DNA of 64,000 nucleotides from Micavibrio sp. TMED2 (GCA_002168225.1 NHBH01000009.1:71609-135608), one strand, 5' to 3'; positions 16,276-25,316 are shown, counted from the stretch's first letter. Numbers and translations: made by a program. Notes: a model not told the origin generated them from the letters alone.

Positions 16276-18207
16276 ATGACGACCGATACTGCTGAAAAAA
16301 ACCAACAGGAAACCCGCAGTTTTCAGGCTGAAGTCAGCCGTCTGCTCGATATTGTGGCCCATTCCCTCTATAGCGAGCGCGAGGTGTTCCTGCGCGAACT
16401 GATCTCCAACAGCGCCGATGCCTGTGATCGCCTGCGCTATCTCGCCATTACCGACCCGGCCCTGCTGGGCGAGGAAACCGAGCTGCAGATCCATGTCACT
16501 GTGGACAAGGATGGCGGAAAGCTGATCATTGCCGATAACGGTATCGGCATGGACCGTCAGGAACTGATCGACAATCTCGGCACCATCGCCCGCTCCGGTT
16601 CCGGTGCCTTCATGAAGGAAATGGCCGGCAAGTCCGGTGATGATGCGAAACAGGATGCGGTCAGCCTGATCGGCCAGTTCGGCGTCGGCTTCTATTCCGC
16701 CTTCATGGTGGCAAGCGAAGTTGAGGTTATCTCCCGCCGTGCCGGTAGTGATGCCGTATCCCGCTGGGTATCCGATGGCCGTGGTGAATATCAGATCGGT
16801 GACGGCCCGGCCGATGCGCCGCGCGGTACCCGCATTAGCCTGACCCTGCGTGACGATGCCGGGGAGTATCTGGAAAGCCATCGTATCCGCGAGATCATCC
16901 AGAAATATTCTGACCATATCGCCCTGCCGATCCGCCTCGGTACCACGGAGAAGGATGATGAGGTCGAGACGGTGAACAAGGCATCGGCCCTGTGGACCCG
17001 TCCGAAGTCGGAGATCACCGATTTCGACTATACCGAGTTCTACCGCCATGTTTCCCACGCCTTTGACGAGCCATGGATGCGCCTGCATTACCATGCCGAA
17101 GGCATGATCGAATATGATGCGCTGGTCTTCATTCCATCGACCCGCCCGCATGATCTGTTCGATCCGGCCCGTCAGCAACGGGTCAAGCTGTTCGTCAAAC
17201 GGGTATTCATCACCGATGATTGCGACGGTCTGGTCGCCCCCTATCTGCGTTTTACCCGTGGTGTCGTCGACAGCGCCGACCTGCCGCTCAATGTCAGCCG
17301 CGAAATGTTGCAGACCAACCCGATGGTCAAGCGCATCCGTAATGGCCTGACCAAGCGTATCCTGAGTGAGCTGGCCAAGAAGGCCGAGAGCGAGCCGGAA
17401 GAATACACGAAATTCCACGACCTGTTCGGCGCGGTGCTGAAAGAGGGGTTGTATGAAGACCCCGAGCAGCGCGATGCCCTGATGAAGGTGGTGCGGTTCC
17501 GCTCATCGACCCGCGATGGCCTGATCTCGATTCAGGATTACATCGACGCGATGAAGCCGGGGCAGGAGCATATCTTCTACATCTCTGGCGATGATGAAGC
17601 GGTTCTGCGTCGCTCGCCACAGTTGGAAGGCTTCAACGCCCGTGGCGTCGAGGTCCTGCTGATGACCGATCCGATCGATGAGTTCTGGATTCCGACCGTC
17701 ATCCAGCATGATGGCAAGGCATTCAAGTCGGTTACCCGCGCCGGTGCCGAACTCGACAATATCGAGAAGCTGGCCAAGGGCGAGGAAACCGAGGATCAGT
17801 CCGAGGACAAATCATCCGGTGACGAGACGATTGACCAGCTGGTCGCCACGATCAAGGTCGTGCTCGGCGACACGGTGAAGGATGTGCGTGCGTCCAATCG
17901 CCTGACCGACAGCGCGGTCTGTCTGGTGGCTGATGAGGGCGATCTTGACCTCAACCTTGCCCGGATGCTGAAGGCGAATAACCAGTTGCGGGATGAGGCG
18001 CCACGGGTGCTGGAAATCAATCCCGGTCACGGTCTGATCCGCAAGCTGGCGGAACAGGCGAAGGAGGCCGGTGACAATGCCGCCAATCAGCTCGATGATG
18101 CCGCCCATCTGTTGTTCGATCAGGCCCGTATTCTCGAGGGTGAGCCGGTCAGTGATGCTGCCGCCTTCGCGCAGCGCTTTGCCCGGGTGATGGAAAAGGC
18201 TGTCTGA
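16276..18207 (+). CDS. htpG: Molecular chaperone HtpG (Hsp90)
   Basis: This 643-residue cytoplasmic chaperone has the full bacterial Hsp90 layout. The GHKL ATPase N-domain has ELISNSADACDRLRYLA, DNGIGMDRQELIDNLGTIA and GQFGVGFYSAFMVA. The middle domain includes the catalytic-loop region LPLNVSREMLQ. The C-terminal dimerisation domain has LVADEGDLDLNLARMLKAN. Length and start (ATG with an acidic leader of about 15 residues) are normal. An isolated gene with a strong hairpin terminator downstream. I could not identify a convincing heat-shock sigma-factor promoter in the 121 bp upstream. Confidence 0.98.
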   Translation: MTTDTAEKNQQETRSFQAEVSRLLDIVAHSLYSEREVFLRELISNSADACDRLRYLAITDPALLGEETELQIHVTVDKDGGKLIIADNGIGMDRQELIDNLGTIARSGSGAFMKEMAGKSGDDAKQDAVSLIGQFGVGFYSAFMVASEVEVISRRAGSDAVSRWVSDGRGEYQIGDGPADAPRGTRISLTLRDDAGEYLESHRIREIIQKYSDHIALPIRLGTTEKDDEVETVNKASALWTRPKSEITDFDYTEFYRHVSHAFDEPWMRLHYHAEGMIEYDALVFIPSTRPHDLFDPARQQRVKLFVKRVFITDDCDGLVAPYLRFTRGVVDSADLPLNVSREMLQTNPMVKRIRNGLTKRILSELAKKAESEPEEYTKFHDLFGAVLKEGLYEDPEQRDALMKVVRFRSSTRDGLISIQDYIDAMKPGQEHIFYISGDDEAVLRRSPQLEGFNARGVEVLLMTDPIDEFWIPTVIQHDGKAFKSVTRAGAELDNIEKLAKGEETEDQSEDKSSGDETIDQLVATIKVVLGDTVKDVRASNRLTDSAVCLVADEGDLDLNLARMLKANNQLRDEAPRVLEINPGHGLIRKLAEQAKEAGDNAANQLDDAAHLLFDQARILEGEPVSDAAAFAQRFARVMEKAV

Positions 18208-18235
18208 TCGTACCGCTGTTCGGAATGGGCATAGA

Positions 18236-18271
18236 AAAAGGCTCCGGTGATTTCTTCACCGGAGCCTTTTC
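18236..18271. terminator. Bidirectional intrinsic terminator after htpG
   Basis: A long inverted repeat, AAAAGGCTCCGGTGA and TCACCGGAGCCTTTT, with a 5-nt loop and T-runs in both directions, sits between htpG and the convergent lipoprotein gene. It should terminate transcription from both sides. Confidence 0.9.
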
Positions 18272-18302
18272 TGCATGACTGTCCAAGACTACGACTGACG
18301 TA

Positions 18303-18533
18303 TCAGTCTTCGGATTTTTCCTTTATGTAACCGGCACCCGCACCAACAGCACCACCAATGGCGGCACCACAGGATACACAACCACCGGTCAGGGCGGTAC
18401 CAACGGCACCAACACCGGCACCGATTGCACCGCCGCTCAGGGTTGATTGTTCAAGATCGCTCATATTGCTGCAACCGGCGAGGCCGATCACGCAAATGGC
18501 ACTGATCCCGGCAAGACGCAAACCCTTAAACAT
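18303..18533 (-). CDS. Small glycine-zipper lipoprotein
   Basis: The 76-residue product has a lipoprotein signal peptide ending in the lipobox LAGC, so the mature protein would begin at Cys and be lipid-anchored. The mature part is a glycine-zipper segment of alternating Gly and Ala (GGAIGAGVGAVGTAL, GGAVGAGAGYI) with two extra cysteines (GGCVSCG) and a charged KEKSED tail. Glycine-zipper lipoproteins often sit in or on the outer membrane. The ATG at 18533 is preferred over 18548 because GAGGAG lies 8 nt before it. It is near the small membrane protein and secretion-ATPase genes on the same strand. Confidence 0.75.
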   Translation of the reverse strand: MFKGLRLAGISAICVIGLAGCSNMSDLEQSTLSGGAIGAGVGAVGTALTGGCVSCGAAIGGAVGAGAGYIKEKSED

Positions 18534-18629
18534 CGATACTCTCCTCATTCAACACATGAGCGCACTGGCGCTTGGTATTCTTGTTTGGTTGTCTGAGTGA
18601 TTAACGAGTATCGCGTTAAAAGGTTCCGC

Positions 18630-18962
18630 TTACATGCGAGCGATGCGCTGACGGATGTTATTGGCTTTATTGTTGGCTTTGGTTGCGCGGCGGGTATTGC
18701 CGGCTGCACTGAAGCGGTTGGCCTTACGCTCCTGATAACGCGCTTTTGCTTCCTGCTTCATGATCCGGAAGTCGCTGGAACCCCAGAGTGCGATCTGGGT
18801 CAGGGCCAGGGCGGGCACGGCACCAACGCCACCAATCATGCCACCACCGATGACGGCAGTCGTCCGTGGATGGCGCTGGGCAAATTCGAACAGGGCTTCT
18901 GCCGGACCAAGGCTGGTGCGGTTGTCACGGCCCTGTGGGCCACTTGGCAGAATGGTGCGCAT
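18630..18962 (-). CDS. Small single-pass membrane protein, unknown
   Basis: I do not recognise this 110-residue protein. It has one hydrophobic, glycine-rich segment (TAVIGGGMIGGVGAVPALAL) flanked by a polar N-terminus and a strongly basic, Ala/Lys/Arg/Asn-rich C-terminus (KANRFSAAGNTRRATKANNK), suggesting one transmembrane helix and a nucleic-acid- or lipid-facing tail. The ATG at 18962 is preferred because GGGGGA precedes it; a TTG at 18989 is less likely. It lies between the glycine-zipper lipoprotein and the secretion-ATPase group, all leftward. Confidence 0.55.
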   Translation of the reverse strand: MRTILPSGPQGRDNRTSLGPAEALFEFAQRHPRTTAVIGGGMIGGVGAVPALALTQIALWGSSDFRIMKQEAKARYQERKANRFSAAGNTRRATKANNKANNIRQRIARM

Positions 18963-19049
18963 ATGTCGATCCCCCGATACGAACTTCAAAAAGGAAGTGG
19001 TGTATCAAGTTATCAATCCGCTTGTTGAAAGCGCCTAGGGGAAAATCGG

Positions 19050-19352
19050 TCAGCGGCGGCGTATCTGAGTCTTGTATTGCCGGACCGGGCCGTCATCCTC
19101 ATCCACTTCGACGATCTCGATCTCGTTGAGCGAGGGCAGACGCTTGAGGGCTTCCGGGTGGATATCGGTCAGCTGGATCAGATCACCCGCCCGCCGTTTC
19201 AGGGTCAGGGTGTCATTGTCATTCATTACCATGATTGGCCGATCGACATCGGTGTCGCGCGCCATGATGGCGAGCCACAACCGGCCATCGGGCTCCAGAA
19301 CAAAATCATAGCGGCCTTCCACATGACCGCGTGGGGCACGATTACTGCTCAT
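19050..19352 (-). CDS. Small protein of unknown function coupled to the secretion ATPase
   Basis: This is a 100-residue soluble protein I do not recognise. It reads as a compact beta-rich domain (YDFVLEPDGRLWLAIMARD, then a run of alternating polar residues) with an acidic stretch VEVDEDDG and a basic end. Its ATG overlaps the stop of the ATPase gene by 4 nt, so it is translationally coupled and probably acts with the ATPase. Its presence beside an orphan ATPase makes it a candidate accessory factor. Confidence 0.65.
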   Translation of the reverse strand: MSSNRAPRGHVEGRYDFVLEPDGRLWLAIMARDTDVDRPIMVMNDNDTLTLKRRAGDLIQLTDIHPEALKRLPSLNEIEIVEVDEDDGPVRQYKTQIRRR

Positions 19353-20767
19353 GACGCATCATCTTCCACGTCGCTGTCACCGTCATCATCACTCTCGGCT
19401 GCTGTTGCCTGTGCTGGGGCTTTGCTGCCCTGGGTTGTGGTGCTCGGTGACTTCTTGAGCTTGGCAATAAAGGCAGGGTTGCTCGGTGGTCTCAACTGGC
19501 CGAGCAGCGCTTCATACTCTTCCGGTGCAATCACGCCGCGGGCCACATGGGTCAGGGCATGGTCATGCATGGTGAAGCCGCTCAGTTTCTGGGTCCAGTA
19601 CGCGCGGGCGGTACCGCTGTCACCTTCCTTGAGGTAATTCATCAGGCGCTGGTCAGGCATGATGATCTCGGCGACCGGAATACGGCCGGTGACACCACGG
19701 GTACATTTCACGCAACCCGGCCCGCGGCTGTACATCTCATATTCATTGGGATTGAGAATATTGGTTACCGAATGCACGAAATCCGGGTCGTGTTTATCCT
19801 CCGCCACCGCTTTCTTGAACGGTATTCGGCAATGTGGACAGAGACGTTTGACCAGTCGTTGCGCCCACATGCCAGTCATGATGGACGGGTCATAAATCTT
19901 GTACTGATCGACACCGAGGTCACGCAGGCGGTTCGGAATCGACAGGGCGTCAAGGGCGTGCAGGGTTGACCAGACCTGGTGACCGGTCATCGCCGCCTGA
20001 GTTGCGAGGCTGCCGGATTCCTTGTCCCGTATCTCACCGATCATGATGACATCGGGGTCGGAACGCAGGGCCGAGATGATCGCCTCATCGAACTTGCTGC
20101 GGCGATCTTCCGAACCACGGGCGCTGGTGACCGGGATCTGTCGCACACCGCGAATGGGGGCTTCCGGCGGATCTTCCACCGACAGGACCGTGTGCTCGCC
20201 GCGTCGTTCGGCGAACAGCATCTCGAGATTGATCCGGGTGCTGGTACTTTTGCCCGAACCGGTTGGGCCAGCGAGGATGATCAGGCCGGTCGGGGTGGCC
20301 CGCAAGCGGCGCATCTGGCGCTGCTGGAATTTGGTGAAACCGAACCGGGACAGATCGCGAGCGCCGAATGGCGGGCTGCGATAGAGCAGCCGCATGACGA
20401 GATAACGACCATAATTCGCCAGTGGGTTGAACTGTAGACGGATGGTTTCAACCTGCGAGGGCAGTTTGAGCATGCCGGAGGTGATCCGGCCCGATGAATA
20501 ACCGAGCGCGTTATAGCTGCTGTCACCGGTGTCAGACATGTTGAAGATGGCCTGCATCAGCTCCTGACACATGCCCGCTTCAAGTTGGTTGAACTCGATA
20601 ACGACACCGTGCACGCGGAACTGGACAATGGCCCGACCACCCTCGATCGCGATGTGGATATCGGAGGCCATTGCCTTCACGGCATCCTCGATCAGGCGGA
20701 GTACTTCCGCCTGCATCGGCTCCGGTACGGAGCCGCCGCCGCCACGGTTATTTGGATCTAGTGCCAT
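19349..20767 (-). CDS. GspE/PilB/DotB-type secretion or pilus ATPase
   Basis: The 472-residue protein is a hexameric AAA+-like assembly ATPase of the type II/IV secretion superfamily. Its N-domain has ASDIHIAIEGG and the IRLQFNPLANYGRYLVMRLL segment. Walker A is GPTGSGKST at 167-175, followed by an Asp box (VLSVEDPPE), Walker B DPDVIMIGEIRD and a His box TGHQVWSTLHA. A tetracysteine site (CPHC and CVKC) is present as in GspE/PilB. The C-terminal tail is acidic and likely disordered. No secretin, inner-membrane platform or pilin gene accompanies it here, so it is an orphan that must serve machinery encoded elsewhere or an unusual system. Confidence 0.88.
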   Translation of the reverse strand: MALDPNNRGGGGSVPEPMQAEVLRLIEDAVKAMASDIHIAIEGGRAIVQFRVHGVVIEFNQLEAGMCQELMQAIFNMSDTGDSSYNALGYSSGRITSGMLKLPSQVETIRLQFNPLANYGRYLVMRLLYRSPPFGARDLSRFGFTKFQQRQMRRLRATPTGLIILAGPTGSGKSTSTRINLEMLFAERRGEHTVLSVEDPPEAPIRGVRQIPVTSARGSEDRRSKFDEAIISALRSDPDVIMIGEIRDKESGSLATQAAMTGHQVWSTLHALDALSIPNRLRDLGVDQYKIYDPSIMTGMWAQRLVKRLCPHCRIPFKKAVAEDKHDPDFVHSVTNILNPNEYEMYSRGPGCVKCTRGVTGRIPVAEIIMPDQRLMNYLKEGDSGTARAYWTQKLSGFTMHDHALTHVARGVIAPEEYEALLGQLRPPSNPAFIAKLKKSPSTTTQGSKAPAQATAAESDDDGDSDVEDDAS

Positions 20768-20801
20768 TTATCTATCCCTGCCCAATGGCTCATATCTCAA
20801 C

Positions 20802-21686
20802 TTAATTGATATCAGGTGGCGGACACAATCGTAACCAGCCATCCAGTATCCTGCGTTTTATGATGCCCATTGTGCCAAAAGTCTGGTTTGCCGAGCAAAA
20901 CTCGACGTCGCCGCGCGATGATTCGGCGAATTCAACCACGAAGGCCGGTTTACCCATCTCGATAAAAGCCCCGGTTTCATTGCACCAGCCATCCTCGAAA
21001 CAGCCACTGACCAGAATGAAATCATAGCTGTCTGCCAGCGGTGCAATCTGGCTGCGGCTGTTCCACAAACCGATGCTCAGGCCGCGCTTGTGCGCCTCAT
21101 CGGCGATGAAGCGGTTGAAGGCGATCTGCTGGCGCTCACCGATCGGGAAGCCGGAGCGGAACAGGTAATTTTCCAGATTGCCGATCAGGGCGGCATCAAA
21201 GCCCTTGTCGCGGCAGCGGTCGAGCCGCCCGCGGATCATCGGCGCAATCTCGTCGATGTTACGGAGGTCGAGCCAGCGTGCAGTTGGTTCGGTTTCCAGT
21301 TTCCGGCCGATGACCAGCGGTGCCACGCTGTCGAAATCCTCGTCCTCGACATCGATGGAGCCGCCATTGAAATAGCAGACAGCAGCCGCGCCGTTGTTCT
21401 TGACCGTCGTGATCTCATCCGGCAGGGCATCTGCCAGATCGAGCACCATGAAGTCGACCTGCCGCTGCAACTGCATCGGGGTTGCGAATTGCAGGTCGAA
21501 CTTGGCATCCGGTGCCGGTACCCAGCGTGCCGGGGCGGGCACTGAGGCAGGTTGTGACAGCGCCGTACCCGGTGCAATCGCCATCATGACGACACCGAGG
21601 GCAAGTGCCAGTGGTTTGAGTGCTGCAGACTGTGCCTGGTGTCGGCGGACAGCCGTCAATCGTGTCATGGACATGCCATTATCCAT
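20802..21686 (-). CDS. Exported GH114-like protein with altered active-site motifs
   Basis: After a signal peptide (LALALGVVMMAIAPGTALS), this ~295-residue protein follows the endo-alpha-1,4-polygalactosaminidase (GH114) TIM-barrel pattern: AAAVCYFNGGS, ARWLDLRNI, KGFDAALIGNLENY, AHKRGLSIGLWNS, GKPAFVVEFAE. As I remember the family, the acidic residues are in xEPDNxDGY and NEQC; here these read ALIGNLENY and LVSGCFED, so catalysis is doubtful. It lies 34 nt upstream of the ATPase gene on the same strand, implying one operon. Several starts are possible; I use the ATG at 21686. Confidence 0.65.
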   Translation of the reverse strand: MDNGMSMTRLTAVRRHQAQSAALKPLALALGVVMMAIAPGTALSQPASVPAPARWVPAPDAKFDLQFATPMQLQRQVDFMVLDLADALPDEITTVKNNGAAAVCYFNGGSIDVEDEDFDSVAPLVIGRKLETEPTARWLDLRNIDEIAPMIRGRLDRCRDKGFDAALIGNLENYLFRSGFPIGERQQIAFNRFIADEAHKRGLSIGLWNSRSQIAPLADSYDFILVSGCFEDGWCNETGAFIEMGKPAFVVEFAESSRGDVEFCSANQTFGTMGIIKRRILDGWLRLCPPPDIN

Positions 21687-21859
21687 CCATTCTGGAATCC
21701 AAGATGACAAGTATGGGCAAATTCGGGACGAAGCGCAAAAAATCAGCGCGGTACCTCGAATGAATTGATCGCTGTGTCACAAACAACCATCAATCACCAC
21801 CGGGATGATTTCCCGCTGAAAGCCCTGTTTTATGAAATCAGCCAAGGACGCCGACAGGC

Positions 21860-22582
21860 TTACATCGCCATGCGTGCCGGTTGTGGTGCCTGTTTTTGGG
21901 TCATGGCCGGTGTATCCGGCGTTTTGGCGGTAACACCTGCGGCTGCGGTTGCCTCTCGGCGCTCCTGCACCTTGCTCATCAGCGCTTTCGGATCCAGTGC
22001 GGTTGGCTCATCGCTGATCGCATTGGCATTGGCCGCAGCACTTGCGCTCTGGGCATTGCGATTGACCGTACCTATGGCGGTGCGGTTGCTGGTATCGCCC
22101 GAATTGTTGAAGAACGACATGGCGGCCGATTCCTGCTCGACCGAGGCATCAACACTGACGCTGCGGGCACCATTGCCGACATAACTCGGCTGGATCGCGG
22201 TCGGCTTGACGGCATCAACCTTCGGCATCATGTCGGGCATGGTTGCGGCAAAGGCGTTCATGGTCGGTGCCTTCTGGCTGCCCGTGGCGACAATCTGATC
22301 GCCCGAGCCGGGTACTTCCCATGGCATTTTCTGGTCTGCGGATGCGGCGGATTTCTCACCACTCATCTGTCCGAGGCCGGAATTGGCCTTGGCGATAGCG
22401 TCCGGTGTAATGCTGAAATCGTCGGCGAGCGGAGAGCGGGCCTTGGCGGCACCGGGATTTTCCAGTGTGGCTGCGCGGTTCATGCGAAACCGTGCAATAT
22501 CCCCGGATCGAACAATGTCCTGACCCGGTGGTCTGACTGACATATCAGCTTTTGGCATCGAACCTGCAGCTAATGCAGACAT
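21860..22582 (-). CDS. Low-complexity protein of unknown function
   Basis: This 240-residue protein is rich in Ala, Met, Pro, Ser and Lys/Asp and lacks hydrophobic segments, so it is probably disordered. I recognise no domain. Phrases such as SVDASVEQESAAMSFFNNSG and EPTALDPKALMSKVQERREA break the low-complexity pattern. The ATG at 22582 follows AGGGGA by about 10 nt and is a good start. It is followed by a 149-bp gap before the GH114-like gene on the same strand. Its position beside the secretion-ATPase group suggests it could be an adaptor or a secreted substrate, but that is only inference. Confidence 0.6.
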   Translation of the reverse strand: MSALAAGSMPKADMSVRPPGQDIVRSGDIARFRMNRAATLENPGAAKARSPLADDFSITPDAIAKANSGLGQMSGEKSAASADQKMPWEVPGSGDQIVATGSQKAPTMNAFAATMPDMMPKVDAVKPTAIQPSYVGNGARSVSVDASVEQESAAMSFFNNSGDTSNRTAIGTVNRNAQSASAAANANAISDEPTALDPKALMSKVQERREATAAAGVTAKTPDTPAMTQKQAPQPARMAM

Positions 22583-22711
22583 AAAAATCAAATCCCCTCA
22601 TACATCCCTGTATAAAAGAGTAACCGAGGACGTATCGCTGTCAAAGCAAAATTTGACGCACACGGGAGCATTTCGGGTTTTGTGTATCAAATACCCTTTT
22701 GGCCTTATGAT

Positions 22712-23734
22712 CTAATCCTCGATATCGTTGAGGCCCCAGTCAAAGCCTTCATCATCGATCTCTCCGGCCCGCTCAAGCATCGGCAGGAGGTGGTCATCCG
22801 CATAGTCGCGCAAATGGCTGATGATATTGATGTCGGCGCGTTTGCCGCCGAAATCCTCACGATACCAGGTGTAGAGTGATGAGACGTACAACCGGCCATC
22901 GCCATTGATGCTGTCCCGACGCTTGTTGATCTCCCGGATCGATGCCCCGCGCGGATGATTGACGAAGCGCGTGGCGGCCTGCTCCAGCAGCAACTCGGTG
23001 GTATCGGCGGCAAAGACGGTCGGGATCGGCTCTGGACAGCCAAGGGCTCCACAACTCAGCGCATAGATCAGGCGCTCATCCTTCCAGATCGGGCGCAGGA
23101 TATTGTGCGCGATATTGTCGAGGCTCAGCTCACGCCCCTCGACCGTCACCAGCCGCGCCGTCCATGGTCCGCGCCGCAGCGGATCATCGGAGAGGTCTAC
23201 ATCTAGAATGCTGTCGATTGGATAGTTATCGAGGACAATCTTGGTCACCAGCGCGTTGTACAGGTTGATCCAGAAGGCTTCCTGCTCATCACGGTTCAGT
23301 TTGCTGACCTCGACCGCCTGCATGCGGGTTAGGTAATTGTTGAGGCGGACCCGGTCTTCCGCACGCACGGCACCATAGTCGAAGCGCGAGAGGTTCTCCT
23401 TGCGCCCCTGATGCTTGCCGACCACCTCACGCTGATCATGGATCTCGTAATTGGCAAAAATCCGGCGGTTGGAGCGCTCATTGGCATAGGTCACTTCCAG
23501 TGACGGATCGTAGGGCGGTGCCACTTCCAGATAGGTGTCGAGGAAGGCCTGCCAGTCGTCATGCTCAATGGTTACCTTGCTGTCGGGATCGCTCGCCAGC
23601 CAGTGCTCGTCGAGCAGCATGGATTTCTGCCCGGCTTCGGCATCGGGCACCAGAACCGGGGTGAGGGACAGCACGCCCAGTGCGGCAAGCGCGGTTCCGA
23701 CAATCATCTGGCGTATCGCCATGGCAGCCACCAT
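22712..23734 (-). CDS. Exported DUF547-domain protein
   Basis: The protein has about 340 residues with a signal peptide (IVGTALAALGVLSLTPVLVP, cleavage near DAEA) and then a DUF547 domain: RDEQEAFWINLYNALVTKIVL is its most typical stretch, followed by SLDNIAHNILRPIW and YALSCGALGCPEP, with the two cysteines and the NLYNA motif of the family. DUF547 proteins resemble thiol-protease-like folds and are often secreted; a reaction has not been established for them generally. It is downstream of the histidine kinase gene on the same strand, 79 nt away. The start could also be the ATG at 23722. Confidence 0.8.
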   Translation of the reverse strand: MVAAMAIRQMIVGTALAALGVLSLTPVLVPDAEAGQKSMLLDEHWLASDPDSKVTIEHDDWQAFLDTYLEVAPPYDPSLEVTYANERSNRRIFANYEIHDQREVVGKHQGRKENLSRFDYGAVRAEDRVRLNNYLTRMQAVEVSKLNRDEQEAFWINLYNALVTKIVLDNYPIDSILDVDLSDDPLRRGPWTARLVTVEGRELSLDNIAHNILRPIWKDERLIYALSCGALGCPEPIPTVFAADTTELLLEQAATRFVNHPRGASIREINKRRDSINGDGRLYVSSLYTWYREDFGGKRADINIISHLRDYADDHLLPMLERAGEIDDEGFDWGLNDIED

Positions 23735-23813
23735 CAATCTTCAACGGGAAAGAGTTCTTCTGTCGAACAGAATCCCCGCAAGCGGTCATGGCTGTCCAGC
23801 GCTTCCCGCCGGT

Positions 23814-25247
23814 TCAGCTACCTTCGGCGCTGGCTGTTGCACGGTTGTTGATGGTCTGGCGCGGATTGGGCAGTACGATACGGAAGCGGGTACCGTTGCT
23901 GTCGGTCTTGTCGAGGGTCAGATCGCCGCCATGGGCGCGGACGATTTCCCGCGCGATGGTCAGGCCGAGACCGGTGCCGCCGCCCCGTACCGACCCGGCG
24001 AAGGGTACAAACAGGTTCTCTTTTGCCCGCGGCGGCATGCCGGGTCCGTCATCTTCGAGGTCGAAGGCGACTTCCTTGTCGCTCGGTGCCTGAACTTCGG
24101 TCACCGATACGCTCAGGGCACCGGCCTCGAAGGCATTGCGAGCCATATTGGCAATGACCCGATAAAGCTGCTCCCGATCCGCATTGAGCTCCAGCCCCTC
24201 ACGAATGCGGTTGTTGAAGTACCAGTCCTGTCCCTCGGGCGCGTGGGCGATCAGTTCCTCACCGATTTCAGTTGCAAGATCATGCAGGTCGAAGGGCGCG
24301 CGCTTGACCGGCATTGCCCCGTCCCGGGAGAATTTCAGGGTTTCGCTGCAGAGATCAATCGCCCGGTTGATCGAGGCCTCAAGACGCGGCGCCACCTTGG
24401 CCACGCGCTCGTCATCACTATGGCTGAGGCGTTCGGAGAGCAGGGCAGCGGTGGACAGGATGTTGCGCAGATCGTGGTTGATCTTGGCAACCGCCGTGCC
24501 GAGCAGGGCAAGGCGGGTCTTGTGGCGCAGGGCCTGACGTACAGCCTCCTGCATGTTCGCCAGTTCGCGTTCGGCGACACCCATCTCGTCCCGGCGGCCA
24601 CTCTGGACAATGGTGCCGGCATCACTCTCCGGTGCATCGCGGAACGCCATCATCGAGCGCACCATCTCCTGCAACGGTTTGACCAGCAAGCGACGCAGGG
24701 CAAAGAACACCATGATCGCGGCAACTGTGGAGATGAAGATCGACAGCCAGAGAATGCGGAAGGAATAATCGAGCATCCGGTGGTGCAGCGGGCCTTCATC
24801 GAGCTGGATTTTCAGGGTGATATCCGGTGCATTGGTCGGTGTGCCGATCACCTGAATGATCCGGTCCTGTGTCCGGGTCAGGGTCGACAGGGCATCGGCG
24901 ATCAGGGTGAAGAAGCTGGCATCACGCAGATCGAAGCTCTCATCCGGTTCGGCGGAGACCAGCTTGGCGAGGCGAATATCCGGCTGGCCTTCGACCATGC
25001 GCTTGATCTGGTGCGCGCCGACGCTGGCCAGCAGCTCGGTCTGTACCATTTGGCTGACCATCTGGTCTGGGGCGGCATCCATGGCGAGCGTCGCCAGATA
25101 GGACTGGTCGATACGCTCCTGAAAGTACACCACGCGGAACCGTGCCACTGACGGCGCGAAAATCAGTACCTCAGCCAGCAGGACGAACAGAATGGTCAGT
25201 ACCAGCAGCTTGGCCGACAGGCTGCGGACGAAACTCAGAACAAACAT
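23814..25247 (-). CDS. Orphan membrane sensor histidine kinase
   Basis: This is a 477-residue inner-membrane kinase. A first membrane segment (LLVLTILFVLLAEVLIFA) and a second (ILWLSIFISTVAAIMVFFAL) enclose a periplasmic sensor of about 130 residues. A HAMP-like linker follows, then the dimerisation/phosphorylation box AKINHDLRN with H258, and a HATPase_c domain with N box ANMARNAFEAG, G1 EDDGPGMPP and G2 GGTGLGLTIAREIVRAHGG. No response regulator gene lies beside it. Its neighbours are a DUF547 protein and an LPD-like oxidoreductase, so the signal is unknown. The sequence looks complete and active. Confidence 0.93.
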   Translation of the reverse strand: MFVLSFVRSLSAKLLVLTILFVLLAEVLIFAPSVARFRVVYFQERIDQSYLATLAMDAAPDQMVSQMVQTELLASVGAHQIKRMVEGQPDIRLAKLVSAEPDESFDLRDASFFTLIADALSTLTRTQDRIIQVIGTPTNAPDITLKIQLDEGPLHHRMLDYSFRILWLSIFISTVAAIMVFFALRRLLVKPLQEMVRSMMAFRDAPESDAGTIVQSGRRDEMGVAERELANMQEAVRQALRHKTRLALLGTAVAKINHDLRNILSTAALLSERLSHSDDERVAKVAPRLEASINRAIDLCSETLKFSRDGAMPVKRAPFDLHDLATEIGEELIAHAPEGQDWYFNNRIREGLELNADREQLYRVIANMARNAFEAGALSVSVTEVQAPSDKEVAFDLEDDGPGMPPRAKENLFVPFAGSVRGGGTGLGLTIAREIVRAHGGDLTLDKTDSNGTRFRIVLPNPRQTINNRATASAEGS

Positions 25248-25316
25248 GATCTATATGCCATTGGTAATACTGCCCCTTGATTGCCCCAGCCCCTGATTAC
25301 CCCAGAATGCGGCCTG

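Noticed and set aside
16108..17418. Open frame antisense to htpG (436 codons)
   Set aside because: Complementary to a well-conserved Hsp90 gene, with no ribosome site or domain.
23535..25151. Long open frame antisense to the histidine kinase gene and the DUF547 start
   Set aside because: The kinase on the other strand has all expected motifs; the opposite translation resembles nothing and crosses a gene boundary.
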